Assembly (NCBI GenBank): GCA_019638475.1
Contig: JAHBTR010000001.1
Coordinates: 558,001 to 622,000 of the forward strand
Length of the DNA stretch: 64,000 bases
Source of the DNA: Chitinophagaceae bacterium
GTDB lineage: Bacteria; Bacteroidota; Bacteroidia; Chitinophagales; Chitinophagaceae
Reading direction: 5' to 3'
In this document: in pieces, positions 1 to 9,574 of the stretch
Layout: the number at the start of each line of letters is the position of its first letter
How positions within the stretch are numbered: position 1 is the first letter of the stretch
Position numbers and translations under genes: made by a program
The notes under the pieces: model-generated
What the model saw: only the letters and a program-made list of their open reading frames with translations
What the model was told of the DNA's origin: nothing
Databases searched by the model: none

Positions 1-835
1 ATTTACAAAAGTGATGCAAACACCATTGTTAGAAGTAATAGGCTTATTGTTGGTATATGCTGCTATGTTGTTTAAAGTTTCTGCTGCACCTTTTCATTTT
101 TGGGCACCAGATGTGTATGATGGAGCACCAAGTGCTTTTGCCTCTTTCATGGCTACTATTGTAAAAGCTGCTGGTTTTATAGCACTGATTAATTTATTTT
201 TCTTAAAAGCAGTTGAATTACATTATTTATGGAAAATGGTAACAGTGTTGGTTATTATTACAACACTAATTATTGGTAATATTACTGCTGTATTTCAACA
301 AAGTGTAAAGCGTATGCTTGCATATTCAAGCATTGCACATGCAGGCTTTATGATGTTTGCTTTATATGCACAAAATGATATAGCTAAAGAAGGTATTTTA
401 ATTTATACTGTAGCTTATTCTTTAGCTACTATTGGCTTATTTGCTATTCTTGCAAAAATGGATGACTACTCTTTAGAAGGTTATAATGGAATGGCTAAAA
501 CACAACCATTATTAGCATTTGCTAATGCAATATTTTTATTATCGTTGGCTGGTATTCCTTTAACAGTTGGTTTTTTTGCTAAGTATTATATGTTGGCTGC
601 GGTATTAAAATTTAGTGGAGGCTTTGGATTATTTCTTACTATTACTGGTGTTGTGTTTGCAGCAGTTAGTGTATATTATTATTTTAGGGTTTTGCAGGCT
701 ATGTATTTTAAAGAGGGAGATGCAAAAGTTGCTGATGTTACTGTAGGTTTTAAACTTGGTTTAATGTTGTGTATTGCAGCCATTATTTTCTTTGGCATTT
801 TTCCTGATGTATTATTAGCGTGGTTTTATTTTTAG
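1..835 (+). CDS. nuoN: NADH-quinone oxidoreductase subunit N, 3' part
   Basis: This is the C-terminal part of the membrane antiporter-like subunit N of respiratory complex I, which takes part in proton translocation. The reading frame is open to the left edge, so the start lies outside the window; about 278 residues are present, against roughly 450-500 for the whole protein. It is almost entirely transmembrane helices. The conserved block FKVSAAPFHFWAPDVYDGAP and the later VKRMLAYSSIAHAGFM are typical of the NuoN/NuoL/NuoM antiporter family, and the position of the conserved helices near the C-terminus fits NuoN. As the last gene of a nuo operon it would sit at the end of the cluster, and no further nuo gene follows. 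The next gene is on the opposite strand, 30 bases away. Confidence 0.93.
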   Translation, partial: FTKVMQTPLLEVIGLLLVYAAMLFKVSAAPFHFWAPDVYDGAPSAFASFMATIVKAAGFIALINLFFLKAVELHYLWKMVTVLVIITTLIIGNITAVFQQSVKRMLAYSSIAHAGFMMFALYAQNDIAKEGILIYTVAYSLATIGLFAILAKMDDYSLEGYNGMAKTQPLLAFANAIFLLSLAGIPLTVGFFAKYYMLAAVLKFSGGFGLFLTITGVVFAAVSVYYYFRVLQAMYFKEGDAKVADVTVGFKLGLMLCIAAIIFFGIFPDVLLAWFYF

Positions 836-865
836 GTAAAGTATAAAAATAAATTTTTCATAAAT

Positions 866-1626
866 TTACTTCTTAGAGGCTAAAGAATACTGAAATGAAA
901 TACCTGCTCCTATTCCTTTAAACCACTTATTTCTTTGCGAGGATAGATTTTCTGCAACATTCCACGCTTCAGGAAATATACCATCTTTCTGCCAAATATC
1001 ATGTATAGGTAAAATTATTACAGGACCAATAGTTATTTTATTATAGGTTTTTAATAATCCAACAGAGGAGGTAGCAGAAAAACCGAAATACCTGTTATCT
1101 TTTCTCGTGTACTTGTTATTAGGAGGTCCTGTTGGATAGTCATAAGTAATTCTATAATACTGAGAATAAGTATAGTAATTGCTCATATTCAGGTCAAGCA
1201 CTATCTGCATATTATTACTTAACAGAAATTGTTTTTCTACACCTAAATTTGCTGAAACTGTATGATACCAATATTTATTCGTCCGAAAAATTACATCTGG
1301 TCCATACATATAATTAATGACTCTGCTATTAGTTCTTCCATACCTTGAATGGTTATCATTAATTTTATTAAACGAATACCTATAATAGCCAATCCTGCTT
1401 TTAAATATATTGTTTTATGTATTGGTATTTTATATGCTGCATCAATACCCCAACTTGTACCTGTTATATTTGTCTTATATGTAGAAATACTATTGATAGC
1501 ATAAGTAAATTCAGGGTACCAATCCCAACGCATGTAAGGTTTAATTTCAATAGCAGTTTTTTGTTTTTGTGCGTAAGAGAAACTATTTACCAATACAAGT
1601 ATAAAAGCCAAAAAAAGTTGTTTCAT
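866..1626 (-). pseudogene. Frameshifted outer-membrane beta-barrel-like protein
   Basis: Two overlapping frames together make one protein. The upstream part (from 1626) starts with a signal peptide, MKQLFLAFILVLVNSFSYAQ, followed by alternating aromatic and polar residues. Near base 1391 the frame is lost and the residues become atypical. The other frame continues sensibly from the same point (GYYRYSFNKINDN..., then MYGPDVIFRTNKYWYHTVSA) to the stop at 866. A single missing base at about 1391-1392 would restore one reading frame of about 250 residues. The pattern of short amphipathic strands, Asn/Tyr-rich loops and a signal peptide suggests an outer-membrane or secreted beta-barrel protein. 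I do not recognise a named family. It is either a recently broken gene or a sequencing error. Confidence 0.75.
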
Positions 1627-1669
1627 AATCTATTTGGTTAATATATAAACAATAACTCTTAGACGTATA

Positions 1670-1885
1670 TTAAAAGCCATATTTATTATTTATTTTTTCT
1701 TTTATTTCTTCCCAAGTTATTACGTCATCAGGATTTTCTTCGTGTTCTTTTAGGCGTTGTTCTATAAATGCAATTTCATCTTTGGTTAAATCATTATTTT
1801 TTGAAATTGAATCCCAAAGTGTATTTGCTAAAACAACTTTTTCATCTTCGGGCAATGCCAACAATTCTTTAATATCGTAACTCAT
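1670..1885 (-). CDS. Addiction-module antitoxin-like protein, no toxin partner
   Basis: This 71-residue acidic protein matches the plan of the putative addiction-module component family (Unstab_antitox, TIGR02574-like). It has an N-terminal helix with LLALPEDEKVVLANTLWDSI, then a charged helix ending in WEEIKEKINNKYGF. In this family the antitoxin usually precedes a RelE/ParE-type toxin gene by a few bases. Here only 43 bases separate its stop from the next gene on the same strand, and that gene is a broken beta-barrel gene, so the toxin is absent. Upstream is metB, 31 bases away on the same strand. The start is the only ATG at the head of the frame. The function as an antitoxin is inferred from the family; what it would neutralise is unknown. 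Confidence 0.7.
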   Translation of the reverse strand: MSYDIKELLALPEDEKVVLANTLWDSISKNNDLTKDEIAFIEQRLKEHEENPDDVITWEEIKEKINNKYGF

Positions 1886-1915
1886 AAGAAATAATTTTAC
1901 TAAAGGTAAATAAAA

Positions 1916-3064
1916 TTACCCAATAGCATTTTTCAAATCTTCTATTAAATCATCTGCATCTTCTATACCTACACTTAGTCTTATCAATCCATCATTCAAA
2001 CCATTTTTAATTCTTTCTTTTCTTGGTATGCTTGCATGTGTCATGCTTGCAGGATGGTTGATTAAACTTTCTACACCACCCAAACTTTCTGCTAATGAAA
2101 ATAAATGTGTGGTTGATAATACTCTGTTTACTTCTTCTATACTATCATTTTTTAATTCAAAACTTAACATGCCACCAAAACCATGCATTTGTTTTTTAGC
2201 TATTGCAAAGTTTTTATTGTCTTCAAATCCTGGCCAATACACTTTTGCTACTTTAGGATGTTTGCGTAACCAATGTGCAATTTTTTCTCCATTTTCACAA
2301 TGACGTTGCATACGAACATGCAAAGTTTTTATACCACGCAATACTAAAAAACAATCTTGAGGTCCTGGTACAGCACCACAACTTTTTTGTATAAAATACA
2401 AATCATCTCTTAGTTGTTTATCATTCATTATCAAACAGCCTTGTATAACATCGCTATGACCACCTAAATATTTTGTAGCACTGTGCATTACAATATCTGC
2501 ACCAAGTGTTAAAGGATTTTGTAAGTGAGGAGAAGCAAATGTATTATCTACACAAAGCAAGCAGTTATTGGATTTGGTAATAGCAGCTACAGCTTCTATA
2601 TCTGTAATATTCATTAATGGATTGGTAGGTGTTTCTATCCAAACCAATTTTGTTTTTGCCGATATTGCTTTGCTTACATTTTCTGCATTGGTAGTATCTA
2701 CAAAAGTGAAAATGATTCCAAATTTTTCAAACACTTTGGTAAATAATCTGTAAGTACCGCCATACATATCATTAGCAGCAATAACCTCATCGCCTGGTTG
2801 TAATAATTTAATTACTGCATCTGTTGCAGCTACACCACTACTAAATGCTAAAGCATATTTTCCATGTTCTATTTGTGCATACGCTTCTTCTAATGCAAAA
2901 CGTGTAGGGTTTTGGCTTCTTGCATATTCAAAACCTTTGTGTTTACCTGGTGCTTCTTGTACAAAAGTACTTGTTTGATAAATGGGCACCATTACAGCAC
3001 CAGTACTTGCATCAGGCTCCATACCTGCATGAATGTATTTTGTAGCAGATTTCCATACTTTCAT
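1916..3064 (-). CDS. metB: Cystathionine gamma-synthase/lyase family PLP enzyme
   Basis: This is a pyridoxal-phosphate enzyme of the Cys/Met metabolism family, cytosolic, acting in transsulfuration (O-acyl-homoserine plus cysteine to cystathionine, or the reverse lyase reaction). It has the conserved YARSQNPTR substrate and phosphate region near residue 48, VDNTFASP near 172, and SATKYLGGHSDV, in which Lys198 is the expected Schiff-base lysine. Its 382 residues are the usual length. The frame is open further upstream to 3118, but the start at 3064 is preferred because the conserved protein begins with KSATKYIHAG and the longer start would overlap icmF. It lies 28 bases after icmF on the same strand, so the two are probably co-transcribed. 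Synthase and lyase activities cannot be told apart from sequence alone. A second family member is at the right edge of the window. Confidence 0.9.
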   Translation of the reverse strand: MKVWKSATKYIHAGMEPDASTGAVMVPIYQTSTFVQEAPGKHKGFEYARSQNPTRFALEEAYAQIEHGKYALAFSSGVAATDAVIKLLQPGDEVIAANDMYGGTYRLFTKVFEKFGIIFTFVDTTNAENVSKAISAKTKLVWIETPTNPLMNITDIEAVAAITKSNNCLLCVDNTFASPHLQNPLTLGADIVMHSATKYLGGHSDVIQGCLIMNDKQLRDDLYFIQKSCGAVPGPQDCFLVLRGIKTLHVRMQRHCENGEKIAHWLRKHPKVAKVYWPGFEDNKNFAIAKKQMHGFGGMLSFELKNDSIEEVNRVLSTTHLFSLAESLGGVESLINHPASMTHASIPRKERIKNGLNDGLIRLSVGIEDADDLIEDLKNAIG

Positions 3065-3092
3065 ATCTGTATATATTTTTTTGTTTTTTAAA

Positions 3093-6000
3093 TTACATAT
3101 TTCTTCTGTACTGACCACCTACTTCATATAAGGCACTTGTTATTTGTCCTAAACTGCAATATTGTACAGTTTGCATAAGCTCTTCAAATAAGTTGCCATT
3201 GCTAATAGCTATTTTTTTCAAACGCTGCAATGCTTCATTACTTTTATCTTCATTACGTTGTTGAAATGCTTGTAAGTTTTGAATTTGTTGTTCTTTTTCT
3301 TCTGTAGTGCTACGAATAATTTCTGTAGGAATGATAGTAGGACTTCCTTTTTTATTTAAAAATGTATTTACGCCAATTAAAGGTAATTCGCCAGTATGTT
3401 TTTGTGTTTCATAATACATACTTTCTTCTTGAATTTTATTTCTTTGATACATTCTTTCCATTGCTCCTAAAACACCACCTCTGTCTGTAATTCTATCAAA
3501 TTCTGTAAGTACAGCTTCTTCTACTAAATCTGTCAATTCTTCAATAATAAAACTTCCTTGAATAAAATTTTCTGTTTTAGCACTACCTAATTCTTTATTA
3601 ATAATTAATTGAATAGCCATTGCTCTTCTTACACTTTCTTCAGTAGGTGTAGTAATAGCTTCATCATAAGCATTGGTATGAAGTGAGTTGCAATTATCGT
3701 AAATAGCATATAATGCTTGTAAGGAAGTTCTAATGTCATTAAAATCTATTTCTTGAGCATGTAAACTTCTACCACTTGTTTGTATATGGTATTTAAGCAT
3801 TTGGCTACGTTTGTTTGCTTTGTATTTATACTTCATAGCTTTTGCCCAAATACGTCTTGCTACTCTTCCTATAACACTATATTCTGCATCCATTCCATTG
3901 CTAAAAAAGAAAGAAAGGTTAGGAGCAAAATCATCAATGTTCATTCCTCTGCTTAAATAATATTCTACATAAGTAAAACCATTGGCAAGTGTAAATGCTA
4001 ATTGTGTGATAGGGTTTGCACCAGCTTCTGCAATATGATAACCACTGATAGAAACACTATAAAAATTTCGTACATTTTGTTGAATAAAATATTCTTGCAC
4101 ATCACCCATTAGCTTTAATGCAAATTCAGTTGAAAATATGCAAGTATTTTGTGCTTGGTCTTCTTTTAAAATATCTGCTTGTACAGTACCACGAACACTT
4201 TGCAATGCTTGTGCTTTCAGTTGTTCATATACATCTTTTGGCAAAACTTCTTTACCACTTAATCCTAATAATTTTAAACCCAAACCATTATTGCCTTCAG
4301 GCAATCTTTCAGGAGATGAAGGATTGTAATAAGTTGGTCTATTTACCTTTTGATATTTTTGTTTAGCAAATTTTTCTACCTCATTCCATAAATTATTTTG
4401 CTCTATATATTTTTCACATTCTTGGTCAATAGCAGCGTTCATAAAAAATGCTAATAAAACAGGAGCTGGTCCATTAATAGTCATGGACACTGATGTTTTA
4501 GGATGGCATAAGTCAAAACCACTATATAGTTTTTTAGCATCATCAACTGTTGCAATGCTTACACCACTATTTCCAATTTTTCCATAAATATCTGGACGAT
4601 GAGCTGGGTCTTCTCCATACAATGTAACACTATCAAATGCTGTACTTAATCTGTGTGCTGGCTGCCCAATAGATACATAGTGAAAACGTTTGTTGGTTCT
4701 TTCTGGTCCTCCTTCTCCTGCAAACATTCTTGTAGGGTCTTCACCTTCACGTTTTAAAGGAAATACACCAGCAGTAAAAGGAAAACTTCCTGAAATATTT
4801 TCTTGTCCTTGCCATTTTAATAAATCGCCCCAATCTTTATATTTTGGTAGTACTACTTTGGGTATTCTTGTTCCTGATAAACTTTTAGTAAACATTTCTT
4901 GTTTAATTATTTTATCACGAACCTTGTATTCATAATAATCTTGTTGGTAAGCATTAAGTTTCTGTTGCCAGTTAGTAATTAATTTTTTTGCTACAGGTGT
5001 AAGTAAGTTGGTGAAATGTTCTATTTGTTTTTCTATTGATTGTATTATATCTTGAGTAGCTTTTTCTTTTAATATTTCTACTGTGCCATGTAGTTGATAT
5101 AATTTACTTGCTATAGCACTTTGCTCTAAGGTTAGTTCATTATAATCTCTGATAGAAGAAGAAATTTCACTAAGATAACGAATACGTTTTGCAGGAATTA
5201 CAGCATCAGAAACACTGGCAGTTTCGCCATGTGTAAAGTGCCCAAAATTGACACCAGATTTTTTTTGTATGGTTAATAATAGAATATCAAAAAGTTTGTT
5301 TACACCTTCATCATTAAACTTACTTGCTATGGTGCCAATAATAGGAAGTTCTTCATTTTTGGCAGTAAAGAGTTTGTGATTACGTTTGTATTGTTTGCAT
5401 ACATCATGAAAAGCATCTAATGCACCAGCTTTGTCAAACTTGTTGATACAAACAACATCGGCATAATCAAGCATGTTTATTTTTTCTAATTGAGAAGCAG
5501 CACCATATTCAGGTGTCATTACATACATGCTAATATCGCAATAGTCTAAAATACTTGCATCACTTTGTCCTACACCAGCACTTTCTAAAATAATAAAATC
5601 GTATCCTGCTGCTTTACATATATCTGTGGCTTCTTTTATATAAGCACTCAAAGCAATATTATCATCTCTTGTAGCAAGGCTACGCATATAAGCTCTTGGA
5701 TGTGCAATAGCATTCATTCTTATTCTATCGCCTAATAGTGCACCTCCTGTTTTCTTTTTGCTTGGGTCAACAGAAATAACAGCAATGGTTTTATCGGTAA
5801 ATGTGTTTAAAAATCTTCTGACTATTTCATCAGTAACAGAACTTTTTCCTGCACCACCTGTGCCTGTAATACCCAAAACAGGAGCTTCTTTTTCTTCTAA
5901 AGAAGAATTGTTGGTAGTAGTATTTTTACTTTTTATTTCATTTAGTAACGAAGTATAATCTTTTGCATTTTCTGCTAATGTAATGGCTCTTGCCACTCTG

Positions 6001-6494
6001 CGTACATCTTTTACTTCATCTAATGGTAATTTACCATTCCATTTTTGTGTTTCAAAAGTTTCTCCTTTGGGAGGAGTTAGGCTGGCTATTACATCTTCAA
6101 TCATTCCTTCTAAACCCATTTGTCTGCCATCGTCTGGGGAATAAATTTTAGTAATACCGTAGTTGTGTAATTCTCTTATTTCATCTGGTAAAATAGTACC
6201 ACCACCACCACCAAAAATTTTTATATGCCCACATCCATTTTCATCTAACAAGTCTTTCATGTATTTAAAAAACTCAATATGCCCTCCTTGATAAGAGGTA
6301 ATAGCAATACCTTGAGCATCTTCTTCTATAGCACATTCTACAATATCTTTTACGCTTCTATTATGTCCTAAATGAATAATTTCTGCTCCTTTACTTTGCA
6401 TTATTCTACGCATAATATTGATAGCTGCATCGTGTCCATCAAATAGGCTGGCAGCAGTAACAATACGAACTCTGTTTTGCGTTGTATCTGTCAT
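3093..6494 (-). CDS. icmF: Fused isobutyryl-CoA mutase, IcmF type
   Basis: This is an adenosylcobalamin-dependent acyl-CoA mutase fused to its own G-protein chaperone, converting isobutyryl-CoA and n-butyryl-CoA. Domains run in the order expected for IcmF: a B12-binding domain (residues 1-140, with FDGHDAA and His21 as the likely lower axial ligand), a MeaB-like P-loop GTPase (about 205-415, Walker [10 protein letters not shown] at 211-219, NKFD near 351), a linker, and the mutase barrel (about 540-1133). Two substrate-specificity positions can be read. Phe591 in MFAGEGG sits where methylmalonyl-CoA mutase has Tyr. Gln782 in [11 protein letters not shown] sits where that enzyme has Arg. Both residues are those known for isobutyryl-CoA mutases. 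The length of 1133 residues is normal. It precedes metB in the same direction. Confidence 0.93.
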   Translation of the reverse strand: MTDTTQNRVRIVTAASLFDGHDAAINIMRRIMQSKGAEIIHLGHNRSVKDIVECAIEEDAQGIAITSYQGGHIEFFKYMKDLLDENGCGHIKIFGGGGGTILPDEIRELHNYGITKIYSPDDGRQMGLEGMIEDVIASLTPPKGETFETQKWNGKLPLDEVKDVRRVARAITLAENAKDYTSLLNEIKSKNTTTNNSSLEEKEAPVLGITGTGGAGKSSVTDEIVRRFLNTFTDKTIAVISVDPSKKKTGGALLGDRIRMNAIAHPRAYMRSLATRDDNIALSAYIKEATDICKAAGYDFIILESAGVGQSDASILDYCDISMYVMTPEYGAASQLEKINMLDYADVVCINKFDKAGALDAFHDVCKQYKRNHKLFTAKNEELPIIGTIASKFNDEGVNKLFDILLLTIQKKSGVNFGHFTHGETASVSDAVIPAKRIRYLSEISSSIRDYNELTLEQSAIASKLYQLHGTVEILKEKATQDIIQSIEKQIEHFTNLLTPVAKKLITNWQQKLNAYQQDYYEYKVRDKIIKQEMFTKSLSGTRIPKVVLPKYKDWGDLLKWQGQENISGSFPFTAGVFPLKREGEDPTRMFAGEGGPERTNKRFHYVSIGQPAHRLSTAFDSVTLYGEDPAHRPDIYGKIGNSGVSIATVDDAKKLYSGFDLCHPKTSVSMTINGPAPVLLAFFMNAAIDQECEKYIEQNNLWNEVEKFAKQKYQKVNRPTYYNPSSPERLPEGNNGLGLKLLGLSGKEVLPKDVYEQLKAQALQSVRGTVQADILKEDQAQNTCIFSTEFALKLMGDVQEYFIQQNVRNFYSVSISGYHIAEAGANPITQLAFTLANGFTYVEYYLSRGMNIDDFAPNLSFFFSNGMDAEYSVIGRVARRIWAKAMKYKYKANKRSQMLKYHIQTSGRSLHAQEIDFNDIRTSLQALYAIYDNCNSLHTNAYDEAITTPTEESVRRAMAIQLIINKELGSAKTENFIQGSFIIEELTDLVEEAVLTEFDRITDRGGVLGAMERMYQRNKIQEESMYYETQKHTGELPLIGVNTFLNKKGSPTIIPTEIIRSTTEEKEQQIQNLQAFQQRNEDKSNEALQRLKKIAISNGNLFEELMQTVQYCSLGQITSALYEVGGQYRRNM

Positions 6495-6649
6495 ATAAAA
6501 CTTTGTTAGAGGGTGCTAAATTAAGCATTTGATACTAAAAGGACATAAGCAGTAATTTAGTGGGTAAATAAATAATTTTTGTATGTAGGGTTTATACAAT
6601 TTAGTGCAGTTTTCCTTTTTATGCACTTTAGTATTTTTAATACAGTTAC

Positions 6650-7549
6650 TTATGGTTGTATTAAGTCAAAACAATCGTTAATAATAGTTACTTCAAATTC
6701 GTCAAATGTTTCTTTAGGTTCTCCATCTATGTGAAAAGGAGCATGTTTTAAATTTTTTATTTTTATAGCGGGTGTTTGAAAGTATAAAATATTTTTCTTG
6801 GTTACTTCCTCTACTAATTCTTGTAGTTTGTTATTGCCCCTTATTTGTTTGAGTATAGCAAATGGAAGTTTTGCTTTATTCATTTTTTGCACAATAACAA
6901 TATCTAATAATCCATCATTTAAGCTTGCTTCTGGTGCAATGGTTAAATTATTTCCAAACTGATTACTATTGGCAATGCTAATAAAGAAGGCATCTGTAAA
7001 GAAAGAAAAATTTTCAATAGTTACTTCAAATTGATAGGGTTGTGCTTTAAAGAAATGTATGAGGCTTTGTGTAGTATAAGTAAGTAATCCTCTGCTTGCT
7101 TTGGTGCTAAATTCATAAGCTACTTTTGCATCAAACCCTACACCACTCAGCATACAAGAGAATTGCTCATTAATAAGAAAAGCATCTACTTTTTTTGATG
7201 TTCCTTTAAAAATTAATTGTAAAGCATCTTTAGGTTTCATAGGTATTTGTGCTGCACCTGCTAATCCATTTCCACTACCAACAGGAATAATACCAAATTT
7301 TACTGGCATATTTCTTAAACTACTTACTATTTGATTAATAGTGCCATCGCCGCCAACCATTATTACATCTGTAATATTTTCGGTAGTTATTTTTTCTTTT
7401 AGAAAATTATAATTGGCAGCAGCATTGGTATAAATAATTTCAAAAGGAATATTTTGCTCAGAAGTTTCTTGCTCTATCAACTTCTTTAAAGCATCTTTTT
7501 TTCCAGTGCCAGAAATTGGGTTTATTAAGTATAGTAATTTTCTGTTCAT
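6650..7549 (-). CDS. Diacylglycerol kinase-like lipid kinase (DagK/YegS family)
   Basis: This soluble protein of 299 residues has a diacylglycerol-kinase catalytic fold. It starts with YLINPISGTGKK, then has the nucleotide-binding GGDGTINQ at residues 66-73 and the glycine-rich GSGNGLAG at 91-98, all family signatures. The C-terminal half (SVMLSGVGFDAKVAYE-like and DGLLDIVIV segments) is the second lobe of the NAD-kinase/DAGK-like fold. It would phosphorylate a lipid such as diacylglycerol or a sphingoid base at the inner membrane; the real substrate cannot be told. Sphingolipids are common in this phylum, so a sphingosine-kinase-like role is possible. It is separated by about 155 bases from icmF, with no strong terminator seen. 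Confidence 0.85.
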   Translation of the reverse strand: MNRKLLYLINPISGTGKKDALKKLIEQETSEQNIPFEIIYTNAAANYNFLKEKITTENITDVIMVGGDGTINQIVSSLRNMPVKFGIIPVGSGNGLAGAAQIPMKPKDALQLIFKGTSKKVDAFLINEQFSCMLSGVGFDAKVAYEFSTKASRGLLTYTTQSLIHFFKAQPYQFEVTIENFSFFTDAFFISIANSNQFGNNLTIAPEASLNDGLLDIVIVQKMNKAKLPFAILKQIRGNNKLQELVEEVTKKNILYFQTPAIKIKNLKHAPFHIDGEPKETFDEFEVTIINDCFDLIQP

Positions 7550-7596
7550 CTAATAGTTTTCTGCTTGCAATTATTTTTGTTTATATACCAAGAGAA

Positions 7597-8025
7597 TTAT
7601 CTAATAACTATTTTACACAATAATATTTTTTGTGCCTCTTCGCTATTATTTTCTGAAGTTGTTATAGTGTAAAGATTATATACATTTCCTTCTGTTGTTT
7701 GTGTAAACAATTCTTTAAGCATAATAGTAGTAATGCCTACAACCCTGCTTAAAAAGGTGAGTCTTAAAGATTGTTTATTGCTTTCTTGAGAAATGAGGTA
7801 TTCTCTTTTAAAATTATTTTCTGTCTTAGCATTGCCATTCATTATGACTAATTTGCCTGTTTCTTTTTTGTTCATTTTTAAGAACAGTGTATCTACTTTT
7901 TCTGTTTGGGTTAAGATAGCTCTTATAGTATTGCCTTGTGCAGAAATTTGTAATGGCATTAAATCTTCTTGTGCTACCAAAGTATTTGCTATAAGTGTTA
8001 CTAAACATAGAAATAAATATCTCAT
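7597..8025 (-). CDS. Small exported protein of unknown function
   Basis: I do not recognise this 142-residue protein. It begins with a clear signal peptide (MRYLFLCLVTLIANTLVAQ, cut expected after AQ) and continues as a probable beta-rich domain with no Cys pair or catalytic motif that I can see. It lies between the lipid kinase (47 bases downstream) and fabH (50 bases upstream) on the same strand, so it could be part of a short operon. The signal peptide ending in AQ is a common style in this phylum and suggests a periplasmic or surface location. Two alternative frames in the same stretch are antisense or shifted shadows without coding character. Confidence 0.65.
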   Translation of the reverse strand: MRYLFLCLVTLIANTLVAQEDLMPLQISAQGNTIRAILTQTEKVDTLFLKMNKKETGKLVIMNGNAKTENNFKREYLISQESNKQSLRLTFLSRVVGITTIMLKELFTQTTEGNVYNLYTITTSENNSEEAQKILLCKIVIR

Positions 8026-8075
8026 ATCATGTTGTATTTAGTGAATAATAATTAGGGGTTTCAGGAGTATTAATA

Positions 8076-9128
8076 TTATGCCCATTTTATTAATGCACTT
8101 GCCCAAGTAAAGCCACTACCAAACGCTGCTAAACAAACTAAATCTCCTTGTTTTATTTTTCCATTTTCCCATGCTTCACAAAGTGCAATAGGCACACTTG
8201 CAGCAGTAGTATTGCCATATTGTTGAATATTGTTATACACCTGATTATCGGTTAATTTTAATTTTTGTTGTACAAACTGACTGATTCTTAAATTTGCTTG
8301 ATGTGGTATTAATAATTGTAAATCTTCTGTTGTATAGCCATTTTTAGATAATGCTTCAACAATTACTTCAGGAAATTTGATAATAGCTTTTTTAAACACA
8401 CTTGGTCCATCCATAAAAGGATATATTTCTGCATTATTTATCATATCGTGGCTTAAAAACATATCGCCAATTTCTGCTTTATTAAAAGTAGCATAGTTTT
8501 TATTTGCCCAATGATTGGCATGTGTGCCAGGGTTGAACATAGCCAATATTTCTGCACTTTCTCCATCACTATGCAAATGGGTACTTAAAATGCCTTCTTG
8601 TTCATTGGCTGTGGGTTGCAATACTACAGCACCTGCACCATCGCCAAAAATAACACTTACATTTCTTCCTCTTGTAGTATAATCTAAACCAAAACTGTGT
8701 TTTTCGCTACCAATAACCAATATGTTTTTATACATACTTGTTTTAATAAATTGGTCTGCTACACTTAAAGCATAAACAAAACCACTGCATTGATTACGAA
8801 TGTCTAATGCTCCTATTTCTTTCATTTGTAAAGCACGTTGCACTAAAACGCCACAACCAGGAAAATAATAATCGGGGCTTAATGTTGCAAAAATGATGAA
8901 GTCAATATCTTGTGCAGTAATGCCAGCTCTTTCTATAGCAATTTTAGCAGCTTCTACACCCATAGTTGTTGTAGTTTCATCAGTTCTATGAGCATATCTT
9001 CTTTGTTGAATACCTGTGCGTTCTTGAATCCATTCATCGTTGGTATCCATCAGTTTTTCTAAATCTTTATTGGTAACAACATTTGCAGGAACATACATTC
9101 CTATGCCAGCTATTTTACTTTTTAGCAT
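8076..9128 (-). CDS. fabH: 3-oxoacyl-ACP synthase III (FabH-like)
   Basis: This is a condensing enzyme that joins an acyl-CoA starter to malonyl-ACP to begin fatty-acid synthesis. The catalytic triad is visible: Cys114 in DIRNQCSGF, His276 in LIPHQANLRI and Asn306 in QYGNTTAASVP. The N-terminal GMYVPANVVTN and DEWIQERTGI blocks are standard for FabH. The length of 350 residues is slightly above the 315-335 typical of classical FabH; the extra residues lie in the middle region (about 195-245), as in the many FabH-like paralogues of Bacteroidota. It could therefore serve a special lipid instead of the bulk pathway. It is followed by a small exported protein and preceded by gldC on the same strand. 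Confidence 0.88.
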   Translation of the reverse strand: MLKSKIAGIGMYVPANVVTNKDLEKLMDTNDEWIQERTGIQQRRYAHRTDETTTTMGVEAAKIAIERAGITAQDIDFIIFATLSPDYYFPGCGVLVQRALQMKEIGALDIRNQCSGFVYALSVADQFIKTSMYKNILVIGSEKHSFGLDYTTRGRNVSVIFGDGAGAVVLQPTANEQEGILSTHLHSDGESAEILAMFNPGTHANHWANKNYATFNKAEIGDMFLSHDMINNAEIYPFMDGPSVFKKAIIKFPEVIVEALSKNGYTTEDLQLLIPHQANLRISQFVQQKLKLTDNQVYNNIQQYGNTTAASVPIALCEAWENGKIKQGDLVCLAAFGSGFTWASALIKWA

Positions 9129-9188
9129 AACAATCGTTTTATTTTGACAAAGTAAAATAAAAAAGGAATAAAAACCCCATTAATTCAT

Positions 9189-9536
9189 TTATGCTTTATT
9201 ATCTTTTAACTGCTGTGCTCTGAATTTTTGGTAAAACTCTTTTGCAAAGTTTCTTACATCTGTAGCTAAATTTGCATCATGAGTGGCTCTTTCATAAGTA
9301 TCTGCCATACCCATAAGGGTTTGATAATAAAAGTCTGACATTTCATCTACCATCATATCTTTTACCCATAGGTCTATACGCAATGCTGCTTTGTCTGCAC
9401 TATCCCACATAGATAACATCATAGCTTTAGCACTTTGTGGTACTTGGGCACTACTGTTATCTGCAGTCCATTTTATGTGTTCGGGTATTTTGTTTTCGTT
9501 CAAATGAACATCAATAGTTATAGTTGATTTTTGCAT
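9189..9536 (-). CDS. gldC: Gliding motility protein GldC
   Basis: This small cytosolic protein of 115 residues matches the GldC family. It starts STITIDVHLNENKIPEHIKW, then has AKAMMLSMWD, ALRIDLWVKDMMVDEM and FYYQTLMGMADTYERAT, and ends in a charged helix. GldC occurs in gliding and non-gliding Bacteroidota; its molecular role is poorly defined, and it is not itself a secretion channel part. A promoter-like TACATTTG box (reverse strand, 9558-9565) ends 21 bases before the start codon. It sits between fabH and a glycosyltransferase, and no other gld gene is in the window. Confidence 0.85.
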   Translation of the reverse strand: MQKSTITIDVHLNENKIPEHIKWTADNSSAQVPQSAKAMMLSMWDSADKAALRIDLWVKDMMVDEMSDFYYQTLMGMADTYERATHDANLATDVRNFAKEFYQKFRAQQLKDNKA

Positions 9537-9557
9537 AATTTATTTTTAAATAAGTGT

Positions 9558-9565
9558 CAAATGTA
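9558..9565 (-). promoter_or_regulatory. Predicted -7 box of gldC
   Basis: On the reverse strand the octamer TACATTTG exactly fits the Bacteroidota -7 consensus TAnnTTTG and lies 21 bases before the gldC start. No clear TTTG -33 element is seen at the expected spacing, so support is partial. Confidence 0.4.
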
Positions 9566-9574
9566 GAGTTATTA

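Noticed and set aside
9133..9160. AT-only inverted repeat upstream of fabH
   Set aside because: The pairs are all A-T and the stem is weak; chance is the simplest explanation in this base composition.
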